Shown here: in pieces, positions 30,877 to 39,470 of the stretch | Layout of the letters: each line of letters opens with the position of its first letter | How positions within the stretch are numbered: position 1 is the first letter of the stretch | Origin: Chryseobacterium sp. MYb7 | GTDB taxonomy: Bacteria; Bacteroidota; Bacteroidia; Flavobacteriales; Weeksellaceae | Assembly: GCF_002979455.1 (NCBI RefSeq) | Contig: NZ_PCOU01000021.1 | Span: forward strand, 1-64,000 | Direction: 5' to 3' | DNA: 64,000 bases | Notes under the pieces: generated by a model | Database searches by the model: none | Told to the model about the DNA's origin: nothing | Seen by the model: the letters and a program-made list of their open reading frames with translations, nothing else | Program-made: the position numbers and the translations under genes

Positions 30877-33024
30877 TTATATTCTTTCCAATTCTTCTGC
30901 ATCAATTGTAGTCTTGAATGTTCCGTAATTGACAATTACCTTGTTTCGGGAGATCTTTTCGATGGTTCCTACACTGGTACTGCCGGTAATACGAACACGT
31001 TGTCCGATTTTCATCCAAACGGCACGGTCGGTTTTACGTTTTTCTTCCAGTTTTTCATTGGTTTTGGCAATTTTTTCAATCACATCATCTTTCTTCAGCT
31101 GTTGAGTGATTTTTCTCTTCACAACCTGCAGGCGTTTTGTTTCATCTTTATCACTGCCTAATTTTCTGAATTTCTCCTGTTCAAGAAGCTTTACAAAATC
31201 TTTTACAACATCCTTTCTGGATTTTCCTTTGGTATAGCTGTCGATAAATGCCTCAATCTTATTTCCAAACTGAAGTTTACGGTGTTCCTCTTCATACAGT
31301 TTTTGAAAATTGAATAGTTTCTGCTGAAGCTGATCATTCAGTTTCTGAAGGTTATCACGTTTATCTTCTACAGACTCTTTTCTTTCGGCAAGATCAGATT
31401 TTAATTTTTCAACTTCATATTTCTCCTGCTGCAGTTTTACAATCGTTTTATCAAGATTAACAATATCATGTTCTACCTTTTTCTTGGCAGAATGAATAAT
31501 GAATCTTGGAATTTTATTCTTTTCCGCAACTTCAAAAGTAAATGAACTTCCTGCCTGTCCTACTTCCAGTTTATACATCGGTTCCAATGTTTCTTCATTA
31601 AAGAGCATGGCTGCATTCTGGGCATTGGGAAGTTGTTCTATCACCAGCTTAATGTTGGTATAGTGCGTAGTGATAATAGCAAAACTCTTTTTATCATAGA
31701 AAAACTCCATGAAACTTTCAGCGAGGGCACCTCCAAGCTCAGGATCAGAACCTGTACCAAATTCATCAATCAATAAAAGCGTATTAGCATCAGCCTCACG
31801 GATGATTCCGGACATTTTCTTTAATCTTGATGAATATGTTGATAAATGGTTTTCAATGGACTGGTTATCACCAATATCAGTCATGATTTTCTCAAAGAAA
31901 AACATTTCAGATTTCGGATGAACCGGAACAAGGATACCACTCTGAATCATCAGTTGTAATAATCCTACCGTTTTCAGGGTAATTGATTTTCCACCGGCAT
32001 TCGGACCGGAAATACAGATAATCCTGTTATGATCCGTTAAGGTAAGTGTCTGTGGATGGATGATCTTGTTCTCAATCTTATTTCTTAACCATAAAAGAGG
32101 ATGATAAGCATCTTTTAATCTCAGCGTGTTGTGGTGATTGATTTTCGGAAGAACACCGTTGATCAGTTCACCGAACTTCGCTTTCGCTCTCGTAAGGTCA
32201 AGGTCAAAAATATAAACCTGATATCTCCATAGCTGAGGTTGAAATTCTGCCAGTTCTGCAGTAAGCTTACGGAGAACTTTATCAATTTCTTTTTTCTCTT
32301 CCTCTTCATTTTCCCGAAGTTTAAAATAGTGCTTTACAACACTATCCGGCTGAATATAAGTAATAGAACCCGTTTTGGAAATTCCTAATGTTCTTCCTGC
32401 AACCCTTTTCTTAAATCCTGATTTTACAGCCAGAACCCTCTGGTCATCAATAATTGTTTCCCGGATATCATCCAAAAAATCACTCTGTCCATACGTGGTA
32501 AGGGCGCGGTTGAAATTTTCCTGAATTGCCTTTTTAGCAAGCTGGATTTCAGTTCTTATCCCTTTCAGAGCGGGGGAAGCTTCATTTTTTACTTCACCAA
32601 AACGGTTAAAAACCTTATCTACTTTATCAATGATCTCCTTTCTGAATTCTAATACAGAAACCTCTTCTAATAAAGTTGGAAATGTTTCCGGCATGGTAGG
32701 GAAGAATTTCTGAAGTCTTCCGATCTGTTCCGTGATGGTTTTTATTTTGATGAAAGCAGTGTTTTCCAGACGGTAGTTCTCAATCAGCATCAATTTCAGC
32801 TCACTTTCAATATCTTCATATTCATCAAACGGAATCGCATTTGAACTTTCAAAACTCGAGAGATATTCTGAAGTTTTTTTTAATGAAAGTTCCGCCTCGT
32901 CAATTTCCATCGGACGAAGTTGAAGAATTTTTTCTCTTGTTTTTGGAGAATACGCAAATGGGGAGATTTCCGCGAGCAATTGCGGAAACTCTAATTCGTC
33001 TAAATCTTCTTTATCTATATACAC
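30877..33024 (-). CDS. MutS2-like DNA repair/recombination ATPase without Smr domain
   Basis: A 715-residue protein with helical MutS core and lever regions (to about 310), an ABC-type ATPase with Walker A GPNAGGKS near 341, Walker B TLLLIDEFGTGSDPELGGAL near 415, a long coiled coil (about 515-600), and a C-terminal region with 'IGQRVRITGSTSVGTIEKI' but no Smr nuclease domain. Typical MutS2 proteins are about 780-790 residues and end in Smr. Bacteroidota forms often lack it. The start is GTG at 33024, supported by a -7 box 4 nt upstream. Confidence 0.88.
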   Translation of the reverse strand: MYIDKEDLDELEFPQLLAEISPFAYSPKTREKILQLRPMEIDEAELSLKKTSEYLSSFESSNAIPFDEYEDIESELKLMLIENYRLENTAFIKIKTITEQIGRLQKFFPTMPETFPTLLEEVSVLEFRKEIIDKVDKVFNRFGEVKNEASPALKGIRTEIQLAKKAIQENFNRALTTYGQSDFLDDIRETIIDDQRVLAVKSGFKKRVAGRTLGISKTGSITYIQPDSVVKHYFKLRENEEEEKKEIDKVLRKLTAELAEFQPQLWRYQVYIFDLDLTRAKAKFGELINGVLPKINHHNTLRLKDAYHPLLWLRNKIENKIIHPQTLTLTDHNRIICISGPNAGGKSITLKTVGLLQLMIQSGILVPVHPKSEMFFFEKIMTDIGDNQSIENHLSTYSSRLKKMSGIIREADANTLLLIDEFGTGSDPELGGALAESFMEFFYDKKSFAIITTHYTNIKLVIEQLPNAQNAAMLFNEETLEPMYKLEVGQAGSSFTFEVAEKNKIPRFIIHSAKKKVEHDIVNLDKTIVKLQQEKYEVEKLKSDLAERKESVEDKRDNLQKLNDQLQQKLFNFQKLYEEEHRKLQFGNKIEAFIDSYTKGKSRKDVVKDFVKLLEQEKFRKLGSDKDETKRLQVVKRKITQQLKKDDVIEKIAKTNEKLEEKRKTDRAVWMKIGQRVRITGSTSVGTIEKISRNKVIVNYGTFKTTIDAEELERI

Positions 33025-33028
33025 AGTG

Positions 33029-33036
33029 CAAATTTA
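33029..33036 (-). promoter_or_regulatory. -7 box of a leaderless promoter (mutS2-like gene)
   Basis: TAAATTTG on the minus strand is an exact TAnnTTTG match, ending 4 nt before the GTG start at 33024. Confidence 0.5.
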
Positions 33037-33171
33037 GTGAGAATTTTGATTATTACGTATATCTGAGAGATTTACAGAATAAATTACTTTTGAATTTGAT
33101 GATTATTAAAGTTACTTTTTCTTTAAAAGTTACTAATGTCAAAAAAATAAAGTGTTGCTATTTCTTTTTAT

Positions 33172-33179
33172 TACATTTG
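33172..33179 (+). promoter_or_regulatory. -7 box of a leaderless promoter (GNAT gene)
   Basis: TACATTTG is an exact TAnnTTTG match ending 4 nt before the ATG at 33184. Confidence 0.5.
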
Positions 33180-33183
33180 AGTT

Positions 33184-33693
33184 ATGAAACTGGAAACCGA
33201 AAGATTATTACTGAGAGACATCAACGAAAGCTATGTTGAAGATATCTTGCGCATTCGAAGCAATGAAGTGATTAATCAGTTTGTGCTAAGAAATTCACCG
33301 AAAAATAACTACGATGCTCTTCAATTTATTTTAACCATTAAAGAAAAAACCAAAAACAATCAAACCATTTATTTGGGGATTTCTTTAAAAGATCAGCCCA
33401 GTCTTATCGGAACCATTTGTCTTTGGAATTTTTCTGAAGATCGAAAAACAGCAGAAGTGGGTTATGAATTATTACCGGAATACCACAGACAGGGAATCAT
33501 GTCCGAAGCTTTGAAAGCGGTTTTAGATTTTGGTTTTAATGAACTGCATTTAGAGGAAATTGTAGCCATCACCAATACATTCAATGAAAATTCAAAAAGA
33601 ATTCTCTTGAAGCATGATTTTATTTTGTTGAATGGAAAAAAGGATGAAGGTTTTCCGGATAATATTATTTTTAGTTTGAAAAAGAATACGTAA
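33184..33693 (+). CDS. GNAT family N-acetyltransferase (RimJ/RimL-like)
   Basis: The 169-residue protein begins MKLETERLLLRDINESYVED, the usual RimJ/RimL start, and contains AEVGYELLPEYHRQGIMSEA (about 90-109), the acetyl-CoA loop with Q/R-x-x-G. The C-terminal EIVAITNTFNENSKRILLKH is also typical. It may acetylate ribosomal proteins or other amines. The substrate is unknown. It is divergent from mutS2, and both promoters appear leaderless. Confidence 0.88.
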   Translation: MKLETERLLLRDINESYVEDILRIRSNEVINQFVLRNSPKNNYDALQFILTIKEKTKNNQTIYLGISLKDQPSLIGTICLWNFSEDRKTAEVGYELLPEYHRQGIMSEALKAVLDFGFNELHLEEIVAITNTFNENSKRILLKHDFILLNGKKDEGFPDNIIFSLKKNT

Positions 33694-34179
33694 CAAAGAC
33701 TTACGAGCTTGAAGTGCCACTTCGTCAACTTCCATTAGATAGGTTTAAGAACTAATTTTTTGTTTTCTAAGAATATGTAGATATTTAGTTTTTTGTGAGT
33801 GGAAATTCTGATTTATCTAATGATATATAAGCCTGAATTTTTTAGAAAAACATATATATTCTACTTATCTTTTGCTTTTTTTCTGTTACTTTTTAATTAT
33901 TCACGTTTTTTTATTTTCTAAAAGAAATGAATTTAATTGATTAAATATAAGACATGTATTTTACTTCAATTAAGTTTTTATTTCTTTTGATTTATTTTTA
34001 GAACGTTTTTCTTTTATGGTTAATTGATTCATAATAAATTGTACATTGTCGCTGGAAATTCAATGAATTACTAGTCTTTATCAGTCCTTACATAGAATAA
34101 TTATGTTACTAATTATTAAACCAAAGTATATATTGATTGTTAAGGCCTAAGATAGTAAGGTTTTCAATCAATTTTTTAT
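33694..34179. other. AT-rich intergenic stretch without recognisable features
   Basis: Apart from a few GAAGT/ACTTC repeats near 33708-33734 I see no gene, hairpin with a T run or exact -7 box here. It probably holds the regulatory region of the decayed acyltransferase. Confidence 0.4.
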
Positions 34180-35181
34180 ATGAAACATGAAATTAAATCA
34201 TTAACTGGACTTAGGGGTATTGTAGCACTATGGGTCACGTTCTTTCATTTCAGTTATTTTAATTATTTTTGGATTCAGCCTTTGGTGAGGAAAGGATATG
34301 TAGCAGTAGATATTTTTTTTTGTACTCAGTGCTTTTATGCTAACTATATCCTACTCGGAAAAATTTTAGCATCTGTCTTTTGACGGGGTACAGAAGTTTT
34401 ATAAAAAAAGAATAAACAGGATCTATCCTGTCTATTTTTTCTCAGTTATTTTTACTATTCTTTTTATTGCAAAAAATCCTTCTTTACCAGTTTTTTTAAT
34501 TAATGCACTATTGGTACAGTGCTTTTTCCATCATAATTATTTATTAAATATTGTATATTGGTCTTTGAGTACAGAATGGATATGTTATCTGATATTTCCT
34601 TTTATTCTCTGGGTTATAATTCGATATAAAATTAACGGTTGGTTCCTTATCATCTTTGGTTTAGGTTTAAGAGCTATTCTTCATTATGCAACATATCCGT
34701 ATTTTGATTATGTACCATTTAACATAGACAGATCTTCAAATTACCTTGATATAAGTTTTGGTAAAATCTCTTTAGTGAGAACAGTATCATCTTATTTTCT
34801 GGGTATTGGTATTGCTTTCTTGCCGGAATTAAAGGTAAAGAAGAGCAATTTTTTTCTATACGGAGTTGTAGTTTTATTTTTTTATTACTCTATACGGAAA
34901 AAGGTTTATTCTTTATTCCTTTGCTATCAGCAATGATTATAAAACATTTGTATTCGGAAAGAGGTAGTCTTGTAAAAACTTTTTTAGAAACCAAAGCAGT
35001 ATATTTCTTAGGGAATATTTCTTACTCATTATATATCATCCACTATATTGTGAAAAAACAGAATTTTGTTATTGTAAGCTCTTATCATCTTAATAATATA
35101 TTACTCATAGCCTTCTCAATATTACTATCTTATTTCTCATATATGCTGATTGAAAGAAAGGTGAAAATATTTAAAGTATAG
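34180..35181 (+). pseudogene. Acyltransferase 3 family membrane protein, disrupted
   Basis: The N-terminal segment [20 protein letters not shown] and GYVAVDIFF is the acyltransferase 3 start with RGIAAL-like motif. It loses frame in a T9 tract at 34313-34321. In the next frame [15 protein letters not shown] precedes a TAG at about 34360, followed by [20 protein letters not shown] and a continuous stretch ending in a T7 tract near 34877-34883. The third frame then gives [20 protein letters not shown] to the end at 35181. Two shifts (+1 and -1) plus a nonsense codon disable an otherwise complete gene of about 333 residues. It would have acylated surface sugars. Confidence 0.8.
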
Positions 35182-35205
35182 TGGAATCACTTATTTTAAT
35201 ATTAT

Positions 35206-35213
35206 TATTTTTG
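35206..35213 (+). promoter_or_regulatory. -7 box of a leaderless promoter (ung)
   Basis: TATTTTTG is an exact TAnnTTTG match ending 4 nt before the ung ATG at 35218. Confidence 0.5.
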
Positions 35214-35217
35214 CAGT

Positions 35218-35859
35218 ATGACCTGGACAGAAATTTTAGCCCCGATAAAGAGTACGGAATACTTTACAACCCTTTGGGAGAAAGTGAAAAATGAATACGC
35301 AATAACAAAAGTTTTTCCTCCCAAAAATCAGATTTTCAGAGCATTGGAATTAACGGCTTTTGATGATGTAGAAGTGGTAATTATTGGCCAGGATCCTTAT
35401 CATAATGACTACCAGGCGAATGGTTTATGCTTTTCTGTATCTGAACAGGTTACTGCACCACCATCACTTAAGAATATTTTTATTGAGTTAAAAGATGATC
35501 TGGGAGTAGTAAGAAATTCCAAAGAACTTGATGACTGGGGAAGACAAGGTGTTTTATTATTGAATGCAACCTTAACCGTTCGTGCTCATTCTCCAAATTC
35601 TCATAAAGATCTTGGCTGGGAAAAGTTTACCAATTTTATCATTAAAGAAATTTCAGACAAAAAAGAGAATGTGGTATTTGTATTATGGGGCGCTTTTGCA
35701 CAGAAAAAAGCTGAACTCATAGATCCAGCTAAACATTTTATTCTGAAATCGGCACACCCATCACCCTTTTCTGTTTACAGAGGTTTTTTTGGAAGCAAGC
35801 CTTTCTCAAAAATTAATGAATATCTTGTTTCCAAAGGGAAAAAGCCTATTTCGTGGTAG
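35218..35859 (+). CDS. ung: Uracil-DNA glycosylase, family 1
   Basis: A 213-residue enzyme with the water-activating loop VVIIGQDPYHNDYQANGLCF (around 57-76, catalytic Asp in GQDPYH) and the leucine-intercalation motif AHPSPFSVYRGFFG (about 181-194). It excises uracil from DNA. The length is a little below the usual 220-230. It ends 14 nt inside the convergent lipoprotein gene. Confidence 0.96.
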   Translation: MTWTEILAPIKSTEYFTTLWEKVKNEYAITKVFPPKNQIFRALELTAFDDVEVVIIGQDPYHNDYQANGLCFSVSEQVTAPPSLKNIFIELKDDLGVVRNSKELDDWGRQGVLLLNATLTVRAHSPNSHKDLGWEKFTNFIIKEISDKKENVVFVLWGAFAQKKAELIDPAKHFILKSAHPSPFSVYRGFFGSKPFSKINEYLVSKGKKPISW

Positions 35860-36355
35860 AATCTATTATTTGTCTTGCTTTTTTAATCGTAATTCCGATT
35901 TTATATTTTCCTGCTAGTGCTGTTGTTCCTTCCTGTTGTTTAGGATAAGGAGCCACATCCTGTAAGGTAATAATATATCCGTTAAATTCTGCTGATTGAC
36001 GGTAATTTCTTCCTGGAAAATCTATGCTGGCAAGATTCAGAATAGTAGGTCGGGTAGAGGTTCCCATTACTTCAACCTGAGCAAGAGCGGCTCCGGCCCA
36101 GATACAATTAACTCCTTCAGGACATCGGCTGTCTTCAGAAACCCCTTTAAAAGTTACATTCATCTGATATTCTTTCAGAAATTTATTCTCACCTTCACTA
36201 AGGTATACAATTCCGTCTTTCTGATCATTAGAATTCATAGCTTTTGGATTGGTTTGTACTTGAGAAGCTTTTGTAGCTGCCTTAGATTTCTTTTGGGCAT
36301 CACATCCCGTTAATGCAAATATTCCCAGACTGAGTATGATAGCTTTATGGAACAT
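35846..36355 (-). CDS. Lipoprotein of unknown function
   Basis: A 169-residue protein with a lipoprotein signal (MFHKAIILSLGIFALTGCDA, lipobox cysteine at 18). The mature part holds SEDSRCPEGVNCIWAGAA (around 73-90), a Cys-x6-Cys-x-W-A-G pattern shared by a group of Bacteroidota lipoproteins of unknown role. Its 3' end overlaps ung by 14 nt in convergent orientation. It may be co-transcribed with the DUF456 gene 16 nt upstream. Confidence 0.8.
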   Translation of the reverse strand: MFHKAIILSLGIFALTGCDAQKKSKAATKASQVQTNPKAMNSNDQKDGIVYLSEGENKFLKEYQMNVTFKGVSEDSRCPEGVNCIWAGAALAQVEVMGTSTRPTILNLASIDFPGRNYRQSAEFNGYIITLQDVAPYPKQQEGTTALAGKYKIGITIKKARQIIDSTTK

Positions 36356-36371
36356 AGTTTCTAATATTTAA

Positions 36372-36863
36372 TTAAATGACGTTAAACATATTAAGAAGTA
36401 CAACCAAAAACATTGCCACTCCTACTACAAAACTGAATCCTGTTCCATAAATGAATCCAATAAGTGCTCCTTTGGTAGATTGTAAAGCTTTATTCATATC
36501 CTTGCTGTCGTGAAGTAATTCACCAATAAATACACCTGCAAACATTCCCACAAGAAAACCTAAAGGAATTGGAATAAATATTCCCACAATAGTTCCCACT
36601 ACAGAACCGATACTTCCCCAACGGGTGCCTCCATATTTTCTGTTGGTTTTTGCAGGAATTACATAGCTTAGCACTACAGAAGCTGCTGTCAGAATTCCAA
36701 AAGCCCAGATGTAGATCATAGGAAGATCTGCATCAGTCCCGAATTTATAGATCAGGAGCCCGCAAATACTCAGTAGAAGACCGGGTAAAACAGGGAGGAA
36801 AGTTCCCAGTATTCCTACAAATAAGAGAATAAGACAGAAAATATTAATAATTGTTGTATCCAT
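36372..36863 (-). CDS. DUF456 domain membrane protein
   Basis: A 163-residue protein with four to five hydrophobic segments and glycine-rich helices (GTFLPVLPGLLLSICGLLIY, then GGTRWGSIGSVVGTIVGIF). This is the DUF456 pattern of a small integral membrane protein, function unknown. A terminator hairpin stands upstream, so it has its own promoter. The downstream lipoprotein probably shares the transcript. Confidence 0.85.
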   Translation of the reverse strand: MDTTIINIFCLILLFVGILGTFLPVLPGLLLSICGLLIYKFGTDADLPMIYIWAFGILTAASVVLSYVIPAKTNRKYGGTRWGSIGSVVGTIVGIFIPIPLGFLVGMFAGVFIGELLHDSKDMNKALQSTKGALIGFIYGTGFSFVVGVAMFLVVLLNMFNVI

Positions 36864-36890
36864 TCTTTTTTTTTAATATAGATGCAATAT

Positions 36891-36920
36891 AAAAAAAGTG
36901 GCCTTATAAAAAGCCACTTT
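36891..36920 (-). terminator. Intrinsic terminator of the decayed 36944-37184 gene
   Basis: AAAGTGGC/GCCACTTT pair around a 10-nt loop. On the minus strand TTTTTTT follows. Confidence 0.75.
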
Positions 36921-36943
36921 GAGAACTGAGTTATAAAATTTTA

Positions 36944-37184
36944 TTACAAATTTAGGATAACGCATTCAAGAATGGGTCCTGCCTTGCCGATGTTTTTGCT
37001 GGTATAGTTGTGGAATAACAGATAATTGTCATTTACGGTTAATTTTTTACTTATAATTGGGATTGTAGAAGATTTGACATTTTATAATTCAATTCTGGAA
37101 AAATTTTTATCAAATATCTTCCCTTGAATCTTTTTTGGGATGAAAATTGATTGTGAATAGTAAAATGATGATTCTTAATTTCAT
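36944..37184 (-). pseudogene. Decayed small secreted-protein gene
   Basis: An ATG at 37184 starts MKLRIIILLFTINF, a signal-peptide-like leader. After a one-base shift the frame reads PKKIQGKIFDKNFSRIEL, meets TAA at 37084-37082, and continues in the same frame as NVKSSTIPIISKKLTVNDNY, LLFHNYTSKNIGKAGPILEC and VILNL to TAA at 36944. An intrinsic terminator follows. The pieces would join to a protein of about 80 residues. The family is unknown. The start overlaps the mscS promoter on the other strand. The 333-nt gap 36864-37196 contains only this and the terminator. Confidence 0.45.
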
Positions 37185-37191
37185 AAATTTG
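37184..37191 (+). promoter_or_regulatory. -7 box of a leaderless promoter (mscS-like gene)
   Basis: TAAATTTG is an exact TAnnTTTG match ending 5 nt before the ATG at 37197. Confidence 0.5.
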
Positions 37192-37196
37192 CCGTA

Positions 37197-38465
37197 ATGA
37201 ATGACCAGTTACAAGAAACTAAAAACTTTATACAGGAGCTGAGCGAGCAGCTTTACATTTATATTACCCAGATTTCACCTACCGGGCTGGACTGGGTTTT
37301 TCATATTATTGTAAAACTGAGCTTACTTCTTGTACTGTTTTTCATTACTGACTTTGCTTTTAAGTTCATTATCAATTCTGTCTTCAGATTATTTCATAAT
37401 GAACAGAAATTTCCCATCTTAAAATCTATTTATCAGGCCAAAATCACCAATTCTGTAGCTCATTTTGCAGCTTTAATTGCTGTTGCTGGTATCCAGGGAT
37501 CTATATTTCCGGAAAATGCGCTGCCCAAAACAACCATTTTTATTATACGATGTATTAATTTGGGATTGGTATTAATGTTGGCAGGAATGCTGTACAGATC
37601 ACTGACTGCTTTCAGAAATTATTTCAGTATCAAACAGGATTTCTATAAGATTATGGCGCTGAATGCTATTTCAGAAACTGTAAAGATTTTAGGGCTTTTC
37701 ATATTTACAGTCGTAGGACTTTGTGTTATTTTCGGGATTAAAGGAACTACTATTGTAGGAAGTCTTGGAGCTATTACAGCGGTTTTGGTACTTGTTTTCA
37801 GAGATACCATTTTAGGATTTGTAACAGGACTTCACGTTGCAACTTCGAAAAATTTAAAAGTAGGAGACTGGGTAAGCATTCCAAAATACAGTATTGAAGG
37901 AAATATTACAGAAATCAACCTTTTGACTACCAAAATCACCAATTTTGATAAAACTGTTTCTACCATTCCAACGTATGATCTGATGACCACAGAGATCAAG
38001 AACATGCAGGTGATGTCAGAATCTAATACGAGAAGGATAAAAAAATCAATTTACTTTAATATCAATTCTTTTAAATTTCTGACGGATGAAGATGTGGAGC
38101 GTTTAATGGAAATCAATTTAATTTCAGATTATCTTGAAGAAAGAACATCAGAGATCAAAAAAGAAAAAGAAAGCCTGGAACATAAGGATAAGGTCGTGAA
38201 TGGCAGGCAGCTTACCAATATCGGTGTTTTCAGATATTATGCACAGAAGTATATTGAAAATGATCCGGACATCGATAAAAACGGAACGAGAATGGTTCGT
38301 CAACTTGATATAACTCCGCAAGGACTGCCTCTTGAAGTCTACTGTTTTGCCAATGATTCCAAATGGGAACGTTTTGAGCAGATTCAGGCAGATATTTTTG
38401 ACCATTTATTGGTGGCTTCAAAAGAATTTGAACTTCAGGTGATGCAGGTAAGCATTAAGGTGTAG
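37197..38465 (+). CDS. MscS family mechanosensitive ion channel
   Basis: A 422-residue protein with an N-terminal helix, four to five membrane segments and the MscS pore helix/beta domain: GSLGAITAVLVLVFRDTILG (about 192-211), then HVATSKNLKVGDWVSIPKY. It opens on hypo-osmotic shock. The insertion after the beta domain (about 300-355) and long C-terminus are common in larger Bacteroidota MscS proteins (YbdG-like). Confidence 0.9.
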   Translation: MNDQLQETKNFIQELSEQLYIYITQISPTGLDWVFHIIVKLSLLLVLFFITDFAFKFIINSVFRLFHNEQKFPILKSIYQAKITNSVAHFAALIAVAGIQGSIFPENALPKTTIFIIRCINLGLVLMLAGMLYRSLTAFRNYFSIKQDFYKIMALNAISETVKILGLFIFTVVGLCVIFGIKGTTIVGSLGAITAVLVLVFRDTILGFVTGLHVATSKNLKVGDWVSIPKYSIEGNITEINLLTTKITNFDKTVSTIPTYDLMTTEIKNMQVMSESNTRRIKKSIYFNINSFKFLTDEDVERLMEINLISDYLEERTSEIKKEKESLEHKDKVVNGRQLTNIGVFRYYAQKYIENDPDIDKNGTRMVRQLDITPQGLPLEVYCFANDSKWERFEQIQADIFDHLLVASKEFELQVMQVSIKV

Positions 38466-38642
38466 AACAGCTGGAAGACAGAAGAAGAAGTCTGGAAGTT
38501 TAAGCTCCTTTTTATATAAATTTTAATTAAATTTTTAAATGATCATAAATGTGGAAGACCAATAGAATTACAAAGTCTGGATTTACTTCCAGCCCCAAAC
38601 TTCCGGCTTCTGACATTTCATATCTAACATCTAAAATAAAAA
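38466..38642. repeat. Inverted GGAAG/CTTCC repeat clusters
   Basis: GCTGGAAGACAGAAGAAGAA and CTGGAAG near 38470-38500, and CTTCCAGCCCCAAACTTCCG near 38586-38606, lie in opposite orientation and belong to the heptameric family seen elsewhere in the window. Confidence 0.5.
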
Positions 38643-39362
38643 ATGACAAAACTAAGCGTAAACATTAATAAAATTGCGACGTTAAGAAATGCAAGAGGAG
38701 GTGAAACCCCAAGTATTACAGAAGCTGCTGTAAAAATTCAGGAATTCGGAGGACAGGGGATTACCATCCATCCAAGACCTGATGAAAGGCATATCACAAG
38801 AAAAGATGTCTATGATCTGAAGCCGTTGGTTACGACTGAGTTTAATATTGAAGGAAACCCTCATCAGAGCTTTATTGATATGGTTTTAGAGGTGAAGCCG
38901 GAGCAGGTAACTTTGGTACCTGATGCTGATGATGCTATTACTTCCAATGCAGGATGGGATACAAAAAAACACCTTGATTTCCTTACAGAGATCATTTCAG
39001 AATTTAAAAAATCAGGTATCCGTACTTCCATTTTTCTTGATCCTTTACCGGAACTGGTAGAATATGCTGCCAAAACAGGTGCAGACAGAATTGAATTGTA
39101 TACCGAAGCTTACGCAAAAAATTATCTTACGAATAAAGAACAGGCTATAAAACCTTATTACGATACCGCAGTTGAAGCTACCAATTTCGGATTGGGAATC
39201 AATGCCGGGCATGATTTGAGTTTAGAAAACCTGAAATACTTTTCAGATACCATTCCAAACCTGTTGGAAGTATCTATCGGGCATGCTTTAGTTTCAGAAG
39301 CACTTTATATGGGATTGGAAAATACTGTTCAGGCTTATTTGAAGAGACTGGCAAAATGGTAA
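38643..39362 (+). CDS. pdxJ: Pyridoxine 5'-phosphate synthase
   Basis: A 239-residue TIM-barrel enzyme with LSVNINKIATLRNARGGETP at the start, ITIHPRPDERHI (about 39-50, active-site His and Arg) and INAGHDLSLENL near 190. It condenses 1-deoxyxylulose 5-phosphate with 3-amino-1-hydroxyacetone phosphate to pyridoxine phosphate. The length is standard. The enzyme needs DXP, but the window carries a mevalonate-pathway gene, so DXP synthase presumably serves cofactor supply only. Confidence 0.95.
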   Translation: MTKLSVNINKIATLRNARGGETPSITEAAVKIQEFGGQGITIHPRPDERHITRKDVYDLKPLVTTEFNIEGNPHQSFIDMVLEVKPEQVTLVPDADDAITSNAGWDTKKHLDFLTEIISEFKKSGIRTSIFLDPLPELVEYAAKTGADRIELYTEAYAKNYLTNKEQAIKPYYDTAVEATNFGLGINAGHDLSLENLKYFSDTIPNLLEVSIGHALVSEALYMGLENTVQAYLKRLAKW

Positions 39363-39470
39363 TTAATAAGAAACTAGAAGTTAGTCAACTTCAATTATAT
39401 TTAAAATAGCATAAACAGATTATGCTTGATTTATCTAACTTCTGATTTCTCACCTCTAACTTCTAAAAAA
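39363..39470. repeat. CTTCTAA/GAAGTTAG repeats and AGCATAA inverted repeat
   Basis: AACTAGAAGTTAGTCAACTT on the left and CTAACTTCT/CTCTAACTTCTA on the right face each other. Between them AGCATAA and TTATGCT form a 7-bp stem. The sequence runs up to the ATG at 39471. Confidence 0.5.

Noticed and set aside
34313..34321. Programmed frameshift in the acyltransferase gene
   Set aside because: A T9 run could slip, but an in-frame TAG about 40 nt later and a second shift make a functional recoding system unlikely.
36962..37042. 26-codon minus-strand ORF (MTIICYSTTIPAKTSARQDP...)
   Set aside because: A different frame of the same DNA gives a longer protein-like stretch that ends at the terminator, so this one is a shadow.
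39426..39470. Upstream in-frame start of the YbfF-like gene
   Set aside because: The added residues (MIYLTSDFSPLTSKK) are translated from the CTTCTAA repeat.
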